Of a DNA stretch of 64,000 nt, positions 53,383 to 62,147 are shown piece after piece. The notes beneath the pieces are model-generated. The model saw only the letters and a list, made by a program, of their open reading frames with translations, was not told the DNA's origin and searched no databases. The stretch is from Akkermansiaceae bacterium. GTDB lineage: Bacteria; Verrucomicrobiota; Verrucomicrobiia; Verrucomicrobiales; DEV007. The position numbers and the translations under genes were made by a program. Positions within the stretch are counted from its first letter, which is position 1. Every line of letters begins with the position of its first letter. The stretch covers positions 1 through 64,000 of the forward strand of contig JACKQE010000019.1 of NCBI GenBank assembly GCA_024233005.1, written 5' to 3'.

Positions 53383-55719
53383 ATGGCCATGGCTTCCATG
53401 ACGGAACAGAACAAACAGTCCAACGAACCGTCCATTGATGGTTACGAAATCACCGGTTTTTTGGGACGGGGAGGCATGGGGACCGTCTGGAGAGCCATCC
53501 AGGAGAATACCCACCGGGAGGTGGCGTTGAAAACCCTGAGGGGACTCAACGTCAATTCCAACACGGTGCGTCAGCGTTTTCAGCGCGAAGTCGAGTTGGC
53601 GGCCCGCCTCGAGCATCCCAATATCGCCCAGGTTTATGAATCCGGGATGATCAATGGGCATTATTATTACGCGCTGCAATTGATCGATGGGGTTCCCCTG
53701 ACGCGCTTTGCCGAGAATTTGGGAGACAGTGACCGGTTGACTCTGATCATCAGAACGATCCTCGCGCTTGGCTACGCCCATCAAAAGGGGGTCATTCACC
53801 GGGATCTCAAACCGGACAACATTCTGGTTTCAAGCGATGGAGAGCCTCACGTGCTTGACTTTGGACTCGCCAAGGAGGTTTTCGTGGAAGATACCCAGGC
53901 GTTGGAACCGGAGTCATTGACCCTTGAGGGCACCATCGCCGGAACCCCTGCCTACATGTCTCCTGAGCAGGCCCGCGGGGACACCCATTCCGTCGACGTG
54001 CGGAGCGATGTTTACTCGCTCGGGGTGATTTTGTTCGAAGTGATGACTGGTCGCGTCCCCTTTCCACCGGGAAAGGCTTTGTATGAGTGGATGCACCAGA
54101 TTGTTCACGAGGATCCGCCCAGGCCGCGCACGCTGAGGTCTACGGTCAATCCAGAAATGGAGGCGATCATTCTCAAGGCCCTCTCCAAGAACCCTGCCGC
54201 CCGGTATGCTTCGATGCTTGAATTCGCCGAAGACATCAACCGCTATCTCAATGGGGATCCGGTAAAGGCACGAAAACACACCCTTTCCTATCTTCTGAAA
54301 AAGAGGGCCGTCAAATACCGCGTGCCCCTCGGATTGGCGTTCCTGATATGCTCGGCGGCGATTGCTTCGGCAAGTGCCTATGTGGTCAACATTGCGAGAG
54401 AACGAACGAAGGCGCAAGAGGCCGAAAACCGGGCCGTTCTGGCATTGCGGGACGTGCAATCCGCCCAACAAAAGGCTGAGTTTTCCAAGCAACAGGCCGA
54501 AGAGGTGTCGAATTTCCTGATGGAAGCCCTGCAGAGCCCACACCCGGAACTGGACGGAAGATCAGTGACCGTCGCCCAGACGCTGGACCGCTCAAATACC
54601 TGGCTGGAGGGAAGGTTCTCGGGATCTCCCCAAACCAAAGCCAAGCTGCTATGGGCCATCGGTCAAAGTTATCACGGCCTTGGCCTCTACACCAAAGCGG
54701 AAGCCAACTTTCGATCTGCGGAGCAGATCTATGCGAACGCAGTCGGTCAGAATCATCCCAACACGCTGGCGGTCCGACACGGACTGGCTCTGGCTCTCCA
54801 ATCCCAGGGCCATTTGGAGGAAGCGGAAAAACTGTATTCCTCCATTCTGAGTGCGGGCGTAACCGGAAAAGATTTCGCATCCGTCCAAATGGATTCTCTC
54901 CACAACATGGCCGGACTGTACATGCAACAGCATCGTTTTGCGGAAGCGGAACCTCTGTTGCGCAAGGTCCTCCAGGATCACCTGGCACGATATGGGGCCG
55001 AGTCATCGGAGACTTTTAAAGTTCAAAGCAACCTCGCATCACTGGAACGCCGGATGGGGAGGTTCGAACAATCCCTCAGGGATTACCAGCAACTTGTCAC
55101 AACGGCTGAAAAGGTGCTGGGCAAGGAGCACCCGGTAACGCTCGGAGCCTCTGCGGGCGCCTCGTTGGTGCTGTTCCAAACCGGCAAGCACGCGGAGGCG
55201 GCGACCTTGGCAGAACGCACCCTCGGGCAGCAACGGAAGATTTATGGGGAAGATCATGCCATCACTTTGGCCACGTTGCACAATCTTGCCGAGATTCAGT
55301 CAGCCATGGGAGATCTCCTCCATGCCAAGAAAAATTTCCAGGATGCGGTCACAAGACGCAACCGTCTCTTGGGAAAAGAGGCCCCTGACAGCATCGCCTC
55401 CACCATTGGCCTGGCAAAGGTTTGCCTCAAGCTGAACCATTTCGAAGAAGCGGAAGCACTCTACCGGGAGCATCCAAACGATGCCGACTCATTGGAGGGG
55501 CTTGCGGTCATGTTCTATGATCAGCAGCGGTTTGTGGAAGCTGAACCTTTGTTCCGTCATCTGTGGACGCTCCGATCCGAGAAACTGGGCCAGACTGATC
55601 CTCTGGCGCTGGCCGCTCTGCACAACCACGGTTTGGTGTTACAAAAACTGGGCCGCGTGGAGGAAGGAACAACCGCCCTGCAAACCTGGTCCAGGCTCAA
55701 GGCCGGGGCCACCCCATAG
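53383..55719 (+). CDS. PKN-type Ser/Thr protein kinase with C-terminal TPR repeats
   Basis: 778 residues. The kinase domain is at 20-290: glycine loop GRGGMGTV (28-35), Lys50 (VALK), HRDLKPDN with Asp141, DFG at 159-161, and APE-like SPE near 193. All catalytic residues are present. A single membrane span lies at about 312-336 (GLAFLICSAAIASASAYVV). A coiled coil follows, then some eight to nine TPR-type repeats of the type YTKAEANFRSAEQIY and FAEAEPLLRKVLQDH, to the end. The TPR part would be extracytoplasmic if the span is crossed once. Co-directional with the CHASE2 gene. Confidence 0.95.
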   Translation: MAMASMTEQNKQSNEPSIDGYEITGFLGRGGMGTVWRAIQENTHREVALKTLRGLNVNSNTVRQRFQREVELAARLEHPNIAQVYESGMINGHYYYALQLIDGVPLTRFAENLGDSDRLTLIIRTILALGYAHQKGVIHRDLKPDNILVSSDGEPHVLDFGLAKEVFVEDTQALEPESLTLEGTIAGTPAYMSPEQARGDTHSVDVRSDVYSLGVILFEVMTGRVPFPPGKALYEWMHQIVHEDPPRPRTLRSTVNPEMEAIILKALSKNPAARYASMLEFAEDINRYLNGDPVKARKHTLSYLLKKRAVKYRVPLGLAFLICSAAIASASAYVVNIARERTKAQEAENRAVLALRDVQSAQQKAEFSKQQAEEVSNFLMEALQSPHPELDGRSVTVAQTLDRSNTWLEGRFSGSPQTKAKLLWAIGQSYHGLGLYTKAEANFRSAEQIYANAVGQNHPNTLAVRHGLALALQSQGHLEEAEKLYSSILSAGVTGKDFASVQMDSLHNMAGLYMQQHRFAEAEPLLRKVLQDHLARYGAESSETFKVQSNLASLERRMGRFEQSLRDYQQLVTTAEKVLGKEHPVTLGASAGASLVLFQTGKHAEAATLAERTLGQQRKIYGEDHAITLATLHNLAEIQSAMGDLLHAKKNFQDAVTRRNRLLGKEAPDSIASTIGLAKVCLKLNHFEEAEALYREHPNDADSLEGLAVMFYDQQRFVEAEPLFRHLWTLRSEKLGQTDPLALAALHNHGLVLQKLGRVEEGTTALQTWSRLKAGATP

Positions 55720-55773
55720 CTCTCTTTCCCGTGCTCCACAAACGGACCCCATGGAATGCTCAATGGGAAAAGT

Positions 55774-55790
55774 CCGGTTGCCGACCGGAT
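55774..55790. repeat. Hairpin between the kinase and FHA-cyclase genes
   Basis: TCCGGT and ACCGGA flank TGCCG. Only a short T-poor sequence follows, so it could at most attenuate transcription between the kinase and the cyclase. Confidence 0.3.
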
Positions 55791-55897
55791 TCTCCAAATG
55801 CCGCCCACCCCAGAGGCCCTCAAGCGTCGCCATGCCCAGCGTTGGATCAACCTGATTTCCCACTGGATTTTGATGGAACGGGATTTTAGGTTGGGCG

Positions 55898-56767
55898 ATG
55901 CTCAATCCCATGGAGGGTGCCCCGGCTTGGTTGGAAAAACCGGAAGGCACCACGCATCCCATTTTCGGCACCTGTTATCTGGGCCGCGCTGCCTCAAACC
56001 AGATCGCCCTGGAGGACGAAAGGGTCTCGAGGCGTCATGCCGTCATTCAGGCCCAGTTGGACAACGAATTTTGGCTGGTGGACTTTGGCAGCCACAATGG
56101 AACCTATTTGAATGAGCGAAGAATCGTTCAACCCACCCGACTCAAAGAAGGCGACACTCTGAGAATCGGTCTCTCACAGTTCATTTTCCGCCAAGGCACG
56201 CCCATCGCGACCGGTTCCCCCGAACAAATCCAGAGTGAGGTGACCGTATCGGACATCAAATTGGAAAAGTGTTGGCTGCTGGTGGCGGACATCATCGAAT
56301 CCACGCGGCTGGCCAGTGAACTACCCCCGGATCAATTGCCGTTGGTTACCGGGAGGTGGGTCAGCGAATGCAAGATCACCATCGAAAGCCTGGGAGGCAG
56401 AATCAACCAATTCATGGGGGACGGTTTTTTTGCCTTCTGGCGCGACCATGACCGCATTGAGGTCAGTATCCATCAGGCCCTCATGGCCCTGCAAAGAATG
56501 CAGTTGCAAGGACTTCCCGCCTTCCGTTTTGTCGTTCACTTTGGCCGGGTGACGATTGGTGGCGTGTCGGTGGGAGAAGAGGAACGAATTTCGGGAGCTG
56601 AAGTCCATTCGGTTTTCCGACAGGAAAAGCTCTGTTCGGCCCTGAATCTGCCACGCCTGCTCAGCGAGCCTGCCTATCTCCGCTTGGCCCCGCTGGTGAA
56701 CGCCTCCGAAGCAGGAAGACACCCCCTCCAGGGATTCGATGGCAAGGCCATGTATTACACGTTTTGA
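55898..56767 (+). CDS. FHA-domain class III nucleotidyl cyclase
   Basis: 289 residues. The FHA domain lies at about 20-100 (GTCYLGRAASNQI, VSRRHAVIQ, FGSHNGTYLN with the phosphothreonine-reading Arg, Ser/Arg/His and Asn). The cyclase homology domain is at 125-289: LLVADIIESTRL with the first metal Asp, and MGDGFFAFW with the second. The remainder shows HFGRVTIGG. Adenylate versus guanylate specificity cannot be told. Either of two ATGs (55898, 55910) would do. Phosphothreonine binding makes it a natural downstream effector of the kinase 178 bp upstream. Confidence 0.9.
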   Translation: MLNPMEGAPAWLEKPEGTTHPIFGTCYLGRAASNQIALEDERVSRRHAVIQAQLDNEFWLVDFGSHNGTYLNERRIVQPTRLKEGDTLRIGLSQFIFRQGTPIATGSPEQIQSEVTVSDIKLEKCWLLVADIIESTRLASELPPDQLPLVTGRWVSECKITIESLGGRINQFMGDGFFAFWRDHDRIEVSIHQALMALQRMQLQGLPAFRFVVHFGRVTIGGVSVGEEERISGAEVHSVFRQEKLCSALNLPRLLSEPAYLRLAPLVNASEAGRHPLQGFDGKAMYYTF

Positions 56768-56802
56768 GGGAAACCGGGAAGTAAGATCCCGTTGCCGGGC
56801 AG

Positions 56803-57630
56803 TCACCGAGGACCACGGGCCCTTTTGCGCAGGCGGCGAACCATGGCACGACCAATCCAGAACATCAGCTTTGGACTGAGACGCTGGATCCACCAGATGA
56901 TCCGCACGTAATACGGGAAGATCACAAGCAATTTACCCCGGGCGACTCCGTCAAGAACCTGCCTCACCGCCTCCTCGACGGCCATGAGCCTGAAAGGAAT
57001 CCGCTCGACCGCCTCGCTAGGGTCCATCCCGCCAAGCTCTGCTGCGGCAAAGAGGCCGGTGCGGATGTATCCGGGGCAAACGGCGGTCAACCGGACCCCC
57101 AGATCGGCGGCTTCGGGCGCGACCGAAAGCGACATTCCCACCAGGCCGTGCTTGGTCGCGGCATACGCAGACTGGACGACGGCAGGAGCCAGTCCCCACA
57201 TCGAGGCAATGTTCACGATGTGCCCCTTGCCGGAGGCAACCATGCGACGGAGGCAGGCATGCATCACGAGGGTTGCTCCTGTCAGATTGATGGCGATGAT
57301 GCGCTCTAGACTGTCTGCCCGGCACTCATGCAATTCTCCCCCGACCGCAATGCCGGCGTTGTTGAAAACAAAATCGAGCGTCCCCTCCACGCTGTAAACA
57401 CTTTCGACAACATCGGCCACGCTGCCGGCATCCCGCACATCGAGCTTACAGGTACGGACCGCCGGTCCAAGCTCCCCCGCGAGTCTGGTCAGGCCTGTTT
57501 CATCAATGTCGGTGGCCACAACGCGCGCCCCATGGGACACCAGTTGACGGCACAACTCCGCTCCCATGCCCGAGGCGGCCCCGGTGACCAGTGCGATCCG
57601 GTCTGTATACGCTTGCTGTGCACGTCCCAT
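56803..57630 (-). CDS. Short-chain dehydrogenase/reductase
   Basis: 275 residues from the ATG at 57630; the frame extends to 57726 without conserved sequence. NAD(P)-binding GAASGMG at 15-21, NNAG, Ser of NIASMWG, and YAATK with catalytic Tyr and Lys. A C-terminal amphipathic or membrane-like helix (VIFPYYVRIIWWIQRLSPKLMFWIG) suggests membrane association and lipid-like substrates, as in long-chain or steroid dehydrogenase-type SDRs. Substrate unknown. Stands alone, convergent with the cyclase gene. Confidence 0.9.
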   Translation of the reverse strand: MGRAQQAYTDRIALVTGAASGMGAELCRQLVSHGARVVATDIDETGLTRLAGELGPAVRTCKLDVRDAGSVADVVESVYSVEGTLDFVFNNAGIAVGGELHECRADSLERIIAINLTGATLVMHACLRRMVASGKGHIVNIASMWGLAPAVVQSAYAATKHGLVGMSLSVAPEAADLGVRLTAVCPGYIRTGLFAAAELGGMDPSEAVERIPFRLMAVEEAVRQVLDGVARGKLLVIFPYYVRIIWWIQRLSPKLMFWIGRAMVRRLRKRARGPR

Positions 57631-57780
57631 CCCAAGCTGATAGCGGACCCGGCTGCGGACGTCAATCCCAGACCCGCTTTTTGGTCGCATTAGAAAACAC
57701 TGTAGTCGACCGGACTCTTGCCACAAACCTGCCCATGTGGAGGGGCCTCCCCGCCGACTGATTCGGATCCGGTGGACCCG

Positions 57781-58164
57781 TTACTTTTGTTCCGTTGGCG
57801 AGGGCAACGGCGGCAATCCCCAAGTCGCCCGGGCTTGATCACAGCGTTCATTGTGAACGCCATCCTGCCAGGAATAGGGAAACTCCCGGCAGACGGAGGA
57901 TCGCACAGGGTAAATCCCACAGCCAACCTCACGGCCGATCTCGCCAACCAAGGCAATACATCGCGGGGTCTTGCTGCTCATGCCCTTCATGGCACGCCGC
58001 CAGGGCGTGATCTGCTCGGTCAGGTCGACCGGCACGGTCCCGCCGGGAGAGTCGTCCGCCTCGCCCCAGTAAAAGGAGCAACGAAAATGGGCGCAGCAGG
58101 CCCCGCACGTGGTGCAGGGGTTGATTTCAGGGGCTGACTCCTGGACGGTGGCGACTTCGCTCAT
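57781..58164 (-). CDS. YkgJ-family cysteine-cluster protein
   Basis: 127 residues from the ATG at 58164 (MSEVATVQESAPEIN); the upstream frame overlaps the divergent nadB promoter region. Eight or so cysteines occur in the YkgJ order: CTTCGACC near residues 17-24, FRC, PRC, GCGIYPVRSSVCREFPYSW and RCDQAR. The family is a predicted zinc or iron-sulphur binding module with an unproven reaction. Divergent from nadB across about 167 bp. Confidence 0.88.
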   Translation of the reverse strand: MSEVATVQESAPEINPCTTCGACCAHFRCSFYWGEADDSPGGTVPVDLTEQITPWRRAMKGMSSKTPRCIALVGEIGREVGCGIYPVRSSVCREFPYSWQDGVHNERCDQARATWGLPPLPSPTEQK

Positions 58165-58331
58165 GGAAATGTCAAAAGTCGGAACTTGGTTGGTCCTTGC
58201 ACCATTGCATCCGGAATTTCCGCGGCCCGGTGAGATAATTGGGCCCTGTCCGGGGACGTCAAAAAACGTTTGCGCTGAACCGGGATGCACCCGTTCATCC
58301 TCCGTCCCACCCGTATGATCCCATCCCTCGC

Positions 58332-59957
58332 ATGAGAAGCTACGATTTCATCGTCATCGGCAGCGGTATTGCCGGCCTCAGCTTCGCCCTGCGCGCGGCC
58401 GCCCACGGCAGCGTGGTCATCGCCACCAAACGCAGCGCCGAACAGGGAAGCACCTCATGGGCCCAAGGCGGCATCGCCTGTGTGCAAAGTCAGGAAGACA
58501 GCTTCGACATCCATGTGGCCGACACCCTCGAGGCCGGCGCGGGACTCTGCGACGAAGCGGTGGTCCGCACCATCGTCACGGAAGCCCCCGCCGCCATGGA
58601 GACCCTGATGGACTACGGGGTGGTCTTTGACAAGCGGATGGACGAGGAAGGCCATGAGGAGCTGGATCTGGGCCGCGAGGGAGGACACAGCAAGCGCCGC
58701 ATTCTCCACTCCAAAGACACCACCGGTCGGGAGGTGGAAAGCAAGCTCCTCGCTCTGGTCAAGGAACATCCCGGCATCACTCTGCTTGAGCAGCATTTCG
58801 CGGTCGATCTCATCACCACGGCGAAACTCGGGCTTGCCGGACCGAACCGCTGCGTCGGTGTGTATGTGCTGGACCAGGCAGCCGGACTCGTCCGGACCCT
58901 GCGCTCCGACCGCATCGTCCTCTGCACAGGAGGTTGCGGCAGGGTCTACCAGTACACGACGAATCCCGACATTGCGACCGGTGACGGCGTGGCCATGGCT
59001 TGGAGGGCCGGGGCCGAGATCGCGAATATGGAATTCATCCAGTTCCATCCCACCTGTCTCTACCACGCGAAACGGAAGTCCTTCCTCATCTCCGAAGCCG
59101 TGCGGGGAGAGGGAGGCGTGCTGATCGATCACCAGGGCAACGAGTTCATGCAGAAGTATGACCGGCGCAAATCGCTGGCTCCGCGCGACATTGTGGCCCG
59201 GGCCATTGACAGAGAGATCAAGCGCACCGGCAAACCCTGCGTCTACCTCGACATCACCCACAAGCCGAGAGAATTCATCGCGGAGCGCTTTCCCAACATT
59301 TACGAAACCTGTCTTGAACTTGGCATTGATGCCGCAGTCGAACCCATCCCGGTCGTGCCGGCGGCCCACTACCAATGCGGCGGCGTGCTGACCGACGTCA
59401 ACGGTGCCACCAGTATTGGCGGACTCTGGGCGGTCGGGGAAGTCGGCTGCACCGGGTTGCATGGAGCCAACCGCCTCGCCAGCAATTCGCTGTTGGAAGG
59501 TGCCGTCGTGGCCACTCGGGCGGTGCAGGATGTCATCACCAAATGCCCCATGGGAAGCCCCACGGTCACGGTGGCCGTCCCCGAGTGGCAGAGCGGCAAT
59601 GTCACCGACGTCGATGAACTGGTCGTGATCTACCACAATTGGGACGAAATCCGACGCCTCATGTGGGACTACGTCAGCATCGTCCGCACGGGCAAACGGC
59701 TCATCCGCGCCGCGACCCGGCTGCGGAATCTGCAGCGTGAAGTCCAGGAGTTCTATTGGAATTTCAAAATCACCACCGAGTTGTTGGAATTGCGGAACCT
59801 CGTGGAGGTGGCCACCCTCATCGTGGAAAGCGCCAACCGGCGCAAAGAAAGCCGGGGCCTTCACTACACTCTGGACTACCCCGAGCGAGACGACGAACAC
59901 TCGCGCCACAACACGGTCCTGGTGAAACAAATGGAACCCAGGCCGGAGGGACCATGA
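58332..59957 (+). CDS. nadB: L-aspartate oxidase
   Basis: 541 residues from the ATG at 58332. FAD-dependent oxidation of L-aspartate to iminoaspartate, the first step of de novo NAD synthesis. The FAD dinucleotide motif is IVIGSGIAGL at 7-16. The NadB flap and active-site stretches include STSWAQGGIACV, EFIQFHPTCLY, SEAVRGEGG and VPAAHYQCGGV with the catalytic Arg/His pattern of the fumarate-reductase family. GANRLASNSLLEG and a helical C-terminal domain finish it. Full length. nadA and nadC are not in the window. Confidence 0.95.
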   Translation: MRSYDFIVIGSGIAGLSFALRAAAHGSVVIATKRSAEQGSTSWAQGGIACVQSQEDSFDIHVADTLEAGAGLCDEAVVRTIVTEAPAAMETLMDYGVVFDKRMDEEGHEELDLGREGGHSKRRILHSKDTTGREVESKLLALVKEHPGITLLEQHFAVDLITTAKLGLAGPNRCVGVYVLDQAAGLVRTLRSDRIVLCTGGCGRVYQYTTNPDIATGDGVAMAWRAGAEIANMEFIQFHPTCLYHAKRKSFLISEAVRGEGGVLIDHQGNEFMQKYDRRKSLAPRDIVARAIDREIKRTGKPCVYLDITHKPREFIAERFPNIYETCLELGIDAAVEPIPVVPAAHYQCGGVLTDVNGATSIGGLWAVGEVGCTGLHGANRLASNSLLEGAVVATRAVQDVITKCPMGSPTVTVAVPEWQSGNVTDVDELVVIYHNWDEIRRLMWDYVSIVRTGKRLIRAATRLRNLQREVQEFYWNFKITTELLELRNLVEVATLIVESANRRKESRGLHYTLDYPERDDEHSRHNTVLVKQMEPRPEGP

Positions 59958-60045
59958 CAAAGGTGGACTGTTCCACCATGATTGGATTCTCCGAAGGAGG
60001 GGCGGAGGCTTCCGAGCCGCAGGCGGAAGGATGGAAAGGCGCTTC

Positions 60046-61077
60046 ATGACCACCATCATTGTCGCGACCATTGCCGTGATCATCCTGTTCGACTTCACCA
60101 ACGGATTTCATGACGCTTCGAACATCGTCGCCACCGTCATTGCTTCCCGGGCCATGACTCCGGTGCAGGCAGTCTGTCTGGTCGCCGTGTTTGAATTTCT
60201 GGGACCGCTGATTGTCGGCACCGCGGTGGCCGACACGATCGGAGGGTTTGTCAGCTTGGAAGGACTGCCCACACCGGAGGCCCTCACGCTCGTGTTCACC
60301 GGTATTCTAGGAGCCGTGGCCTGGAATTTGATCACCTGGCGTTTCGGCATCCCCTCTTCCTCGTCCCATGCAATGGTCGGAGGGCTGGCGGGCGCTGTCA
60401 TCCTCGCGGTCGGAGCCGACCATGTTGTGTGGGGGTTCACCGCCCTGCAAGAGGGGCATCTGACCGGTGTCACCAAGATTCTGGCGGCGCTCTTCCTTTC
60501 ACCCTTCGTCGGATTTCTGTTTGGGTTTGCCATTCACCGAATGGCTCGCTTTCTCCTGCGAGGGGCGCAGCCCACGGTGAACCGTCCACTGCGCCGGTTC
60601 CAGTGGGTCTCCGCTGCCGGACTCGCCTTTGCCCACGGAGCCAATGATGCCCAAAAAAGCATGGGAATCATCACGTTGGTCCTCGTGACTGGCGGACTAC
60701 ATCCCACCTTCCAAGTGCCATTCTGGGTGATCCTGACCTGCTCATCGGCATTGACTTTGGGAATCCTCTCCGGTGGATGGAGGATTGTGCGCACGGTAGG
60801 ATTCGGCATTTACAAGCTTTATCCTCTGCATGCGGTGGACGCCCAATTGGCCGCGGGAGCCGTGATTCTGGGTTCGGCGCTGGTGGGAGCCCCCGTCTCC
60901 ACGACCCATGTTGTAAGCTCATCGATCATGGGGATCGGAGCCTCCGAGCATCCTCGGGCAGTGCGGTGGCAGAAGGCCAAGGAAATCGCGGGCGCGTGGT
61001 TGGTCACACTCCCGGGAGCCGGATTGATGAGCGCACTTTTTTATTTCGCCGCCCAGGCGTTGCTGAGGTTCCTCTGA
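60046..61077 (+). CDS. PiT-family inorganic phosphate transporter
   Basis: 343 residues from the ATG at 60046, which has a GGAAAGG binding site six bases upstream; an ATG at 60031 adds five residues. Some ten membrane spans. The two PiT repeats each carry their signature: FTNGFHDASN near the N-terminus and FAHGANDAQKSMG in the second half. SSSHAM and STTHVVSS belong to the paired substrate-site loops. Proton- or sodium-coupled low-affinity phosphate uptake at the inner membrane. The DUF47 partner follows 36 bp later. Confidence 0.94.
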   Translation: MTTIIVATIAVIILFDFTNGFHDASNIVATVIASRAMTPVQAVCLVAVFEFLGPLIVGTAVADTIGGFVSLEGLPTPEALTLVFTGILGAVAWNLITWRFGIPSSSSHAMVGGLAGAVILAVGADHVVWGFTALQEGHLTGVTKILAALFLSPFVGFLFGFAIHRMARFLLRGAQPTVNRPLRRFQWVSAAGLAFAHGANDAQKSMGIITLVLVTGGLHPTFQVPFWVILTCSSALTLGILSGGWRIVRTVGFGIYKLYPLHAVDAQLAAGAVILGSALVGAPVSTTHVVSSSIMGIGASEHPRAVRWQKAKEIAGAWLVTLPGAGLMSALFYFAAQALLRFL

Positions 61078-61113
61078 TTCTTACGAAGCATCGTGCCTAC
61101 CCCCTCGACTGTG

Positions 61114-61824
61114 ATGAAAGACGCTTCCACCAAAAAGCCACCGCTCCTCAAACGCCTCCTCCAGCGCATCTTTCCTCCGGCACCGGACTTCTTCGCCCTG
61201 CTCAATGACCAGTGCGATCTCGCGGTGGAGTCCACCGCCAAACTCGTGGAATTCATGGCCCATGCCGATCCCGCTGTGGGGGCTGAAATACGGAAACTGG
61301 AGCATGCGGGCGACCGTTTGAAGAAACGGAACATGGATGTCCTCAACCGTGCCTTTGCCACCGTGGTCGACCGTGACGACATCGACCGGGCGATCCGCAG
61401 CATCGACGAAATCTTGAATTACGCGAAATCGACCGTTCGGGAAGTGGAGGCGTTGCATGTTACTCCCGACTCCGCCATGGCAGCCATGGCAGGTCACATC
61501 AATGAGGGAACCGAAGCCCTGCGGAGAGGTTACGCCAAACTGGCAGCGCGCCAATCCGAGGCCGCGGAGGCCGAAGCGATGGCAGCCCACAAGGCAGAGA
61601 GGCATACCGAAACCATCTATCGGGAAGCCCTTTCCCACCTCTTCGACTATGCCCGCTTGGTGAAGGTGCTTGGGGACGCCGGACCGGAAGGGACCATGGC
61701 GGCACTTCAGGATGTCGTCTTCATGTTCCGCCACCGAGAAATCTACCGACACCTTTCGAACACCGCCGACCGGGTGGCTCTCGCGGGAGCCTACCTGCAT
61801 GACACCATCGTAAAAGCGATTTAG
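61114..61824 (+). CDS. DUF47 / PhoU-like Pit accessory protein
   Basis: 236 residues from the ATG at 61114; a GTG at 61093 is the alternative. All-helical protein with two halves. Motifs: LEHAGDRLKKRNMDVLNRAF and DRDDIDRAIRSIDEILNYAKST, containing the acidic metal-cluster pattern of PhoU-like proteins. The C-terminal half has HLFDYARLVKVLGDAGPEG and ISNTADRVA-like HLSNTADRV. Members are encoded beside PiT transporters and modulate uptake. A hairpin GGAGTG/CACTCC (61878-61895) follows but has no T-run. Confidence 0.9.
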   Translation: MKDASTKKPPLLKRLLQRIFPPAPDFFALLNDQCDLAVESTAKLVEFMAHADPAVGAEIRKLEHAGDRLKKRNMDVLNRAFATVVDRDDIDRAIRSIDEILNYAKSTVREVEALHVTPDSAMAAMAGHINEGTEALRRGYAKLAARQSEAAEAEAMAAHKAERHTETIYREALSHLFDYARLVKVLGDAGPEGTMAALQDVVFMFRHREIYRHLSNTADRVALAGAYLHDTIVKAI

Positions 61825-62147
61825 TTTTGGCTGGTCCAGTGGCCCCGCCGAGGCGCCCGACCAGGCCGCCCTTTTCCGGAGTGCTTTGACACTCCTTGCG
61901 CCCACAGTGCTCTTGGATTCCACAAGGGCACGTCCGGCAAAGACGGGAGTGCGTTTCTCTCCTCTTTTTTAAGGGTCGCAAAAGGGCACTTTATTTACGA
62001 ATCATCAAAATAAGCAATTATTAAACTAATTTGCAAATTTGATACCTACTCCATTTTTTCTTAGAAATGGCGCAATTCCGGTGGCAGACCCTCCAAATTG
62101 TTGTAACATCAAGTCCCCCCGTGACTGTTCTTTCCGTTGGTTTTCCC
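61825..62147. other. AT-rich intergenic region with a 12-bp palindrome
   Basis: The right 150 bp (from about 61975) are strikingly AT-rich for this genome. They contain the perfect palindrome AATTTGCAAATT (62028-62039). The left half holds the hairpin noted after DUF47. No reading frame of interest. The AT-rich tract probably carries the promoter of the secreted protein gene at 62148. Confidence 0.45.
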
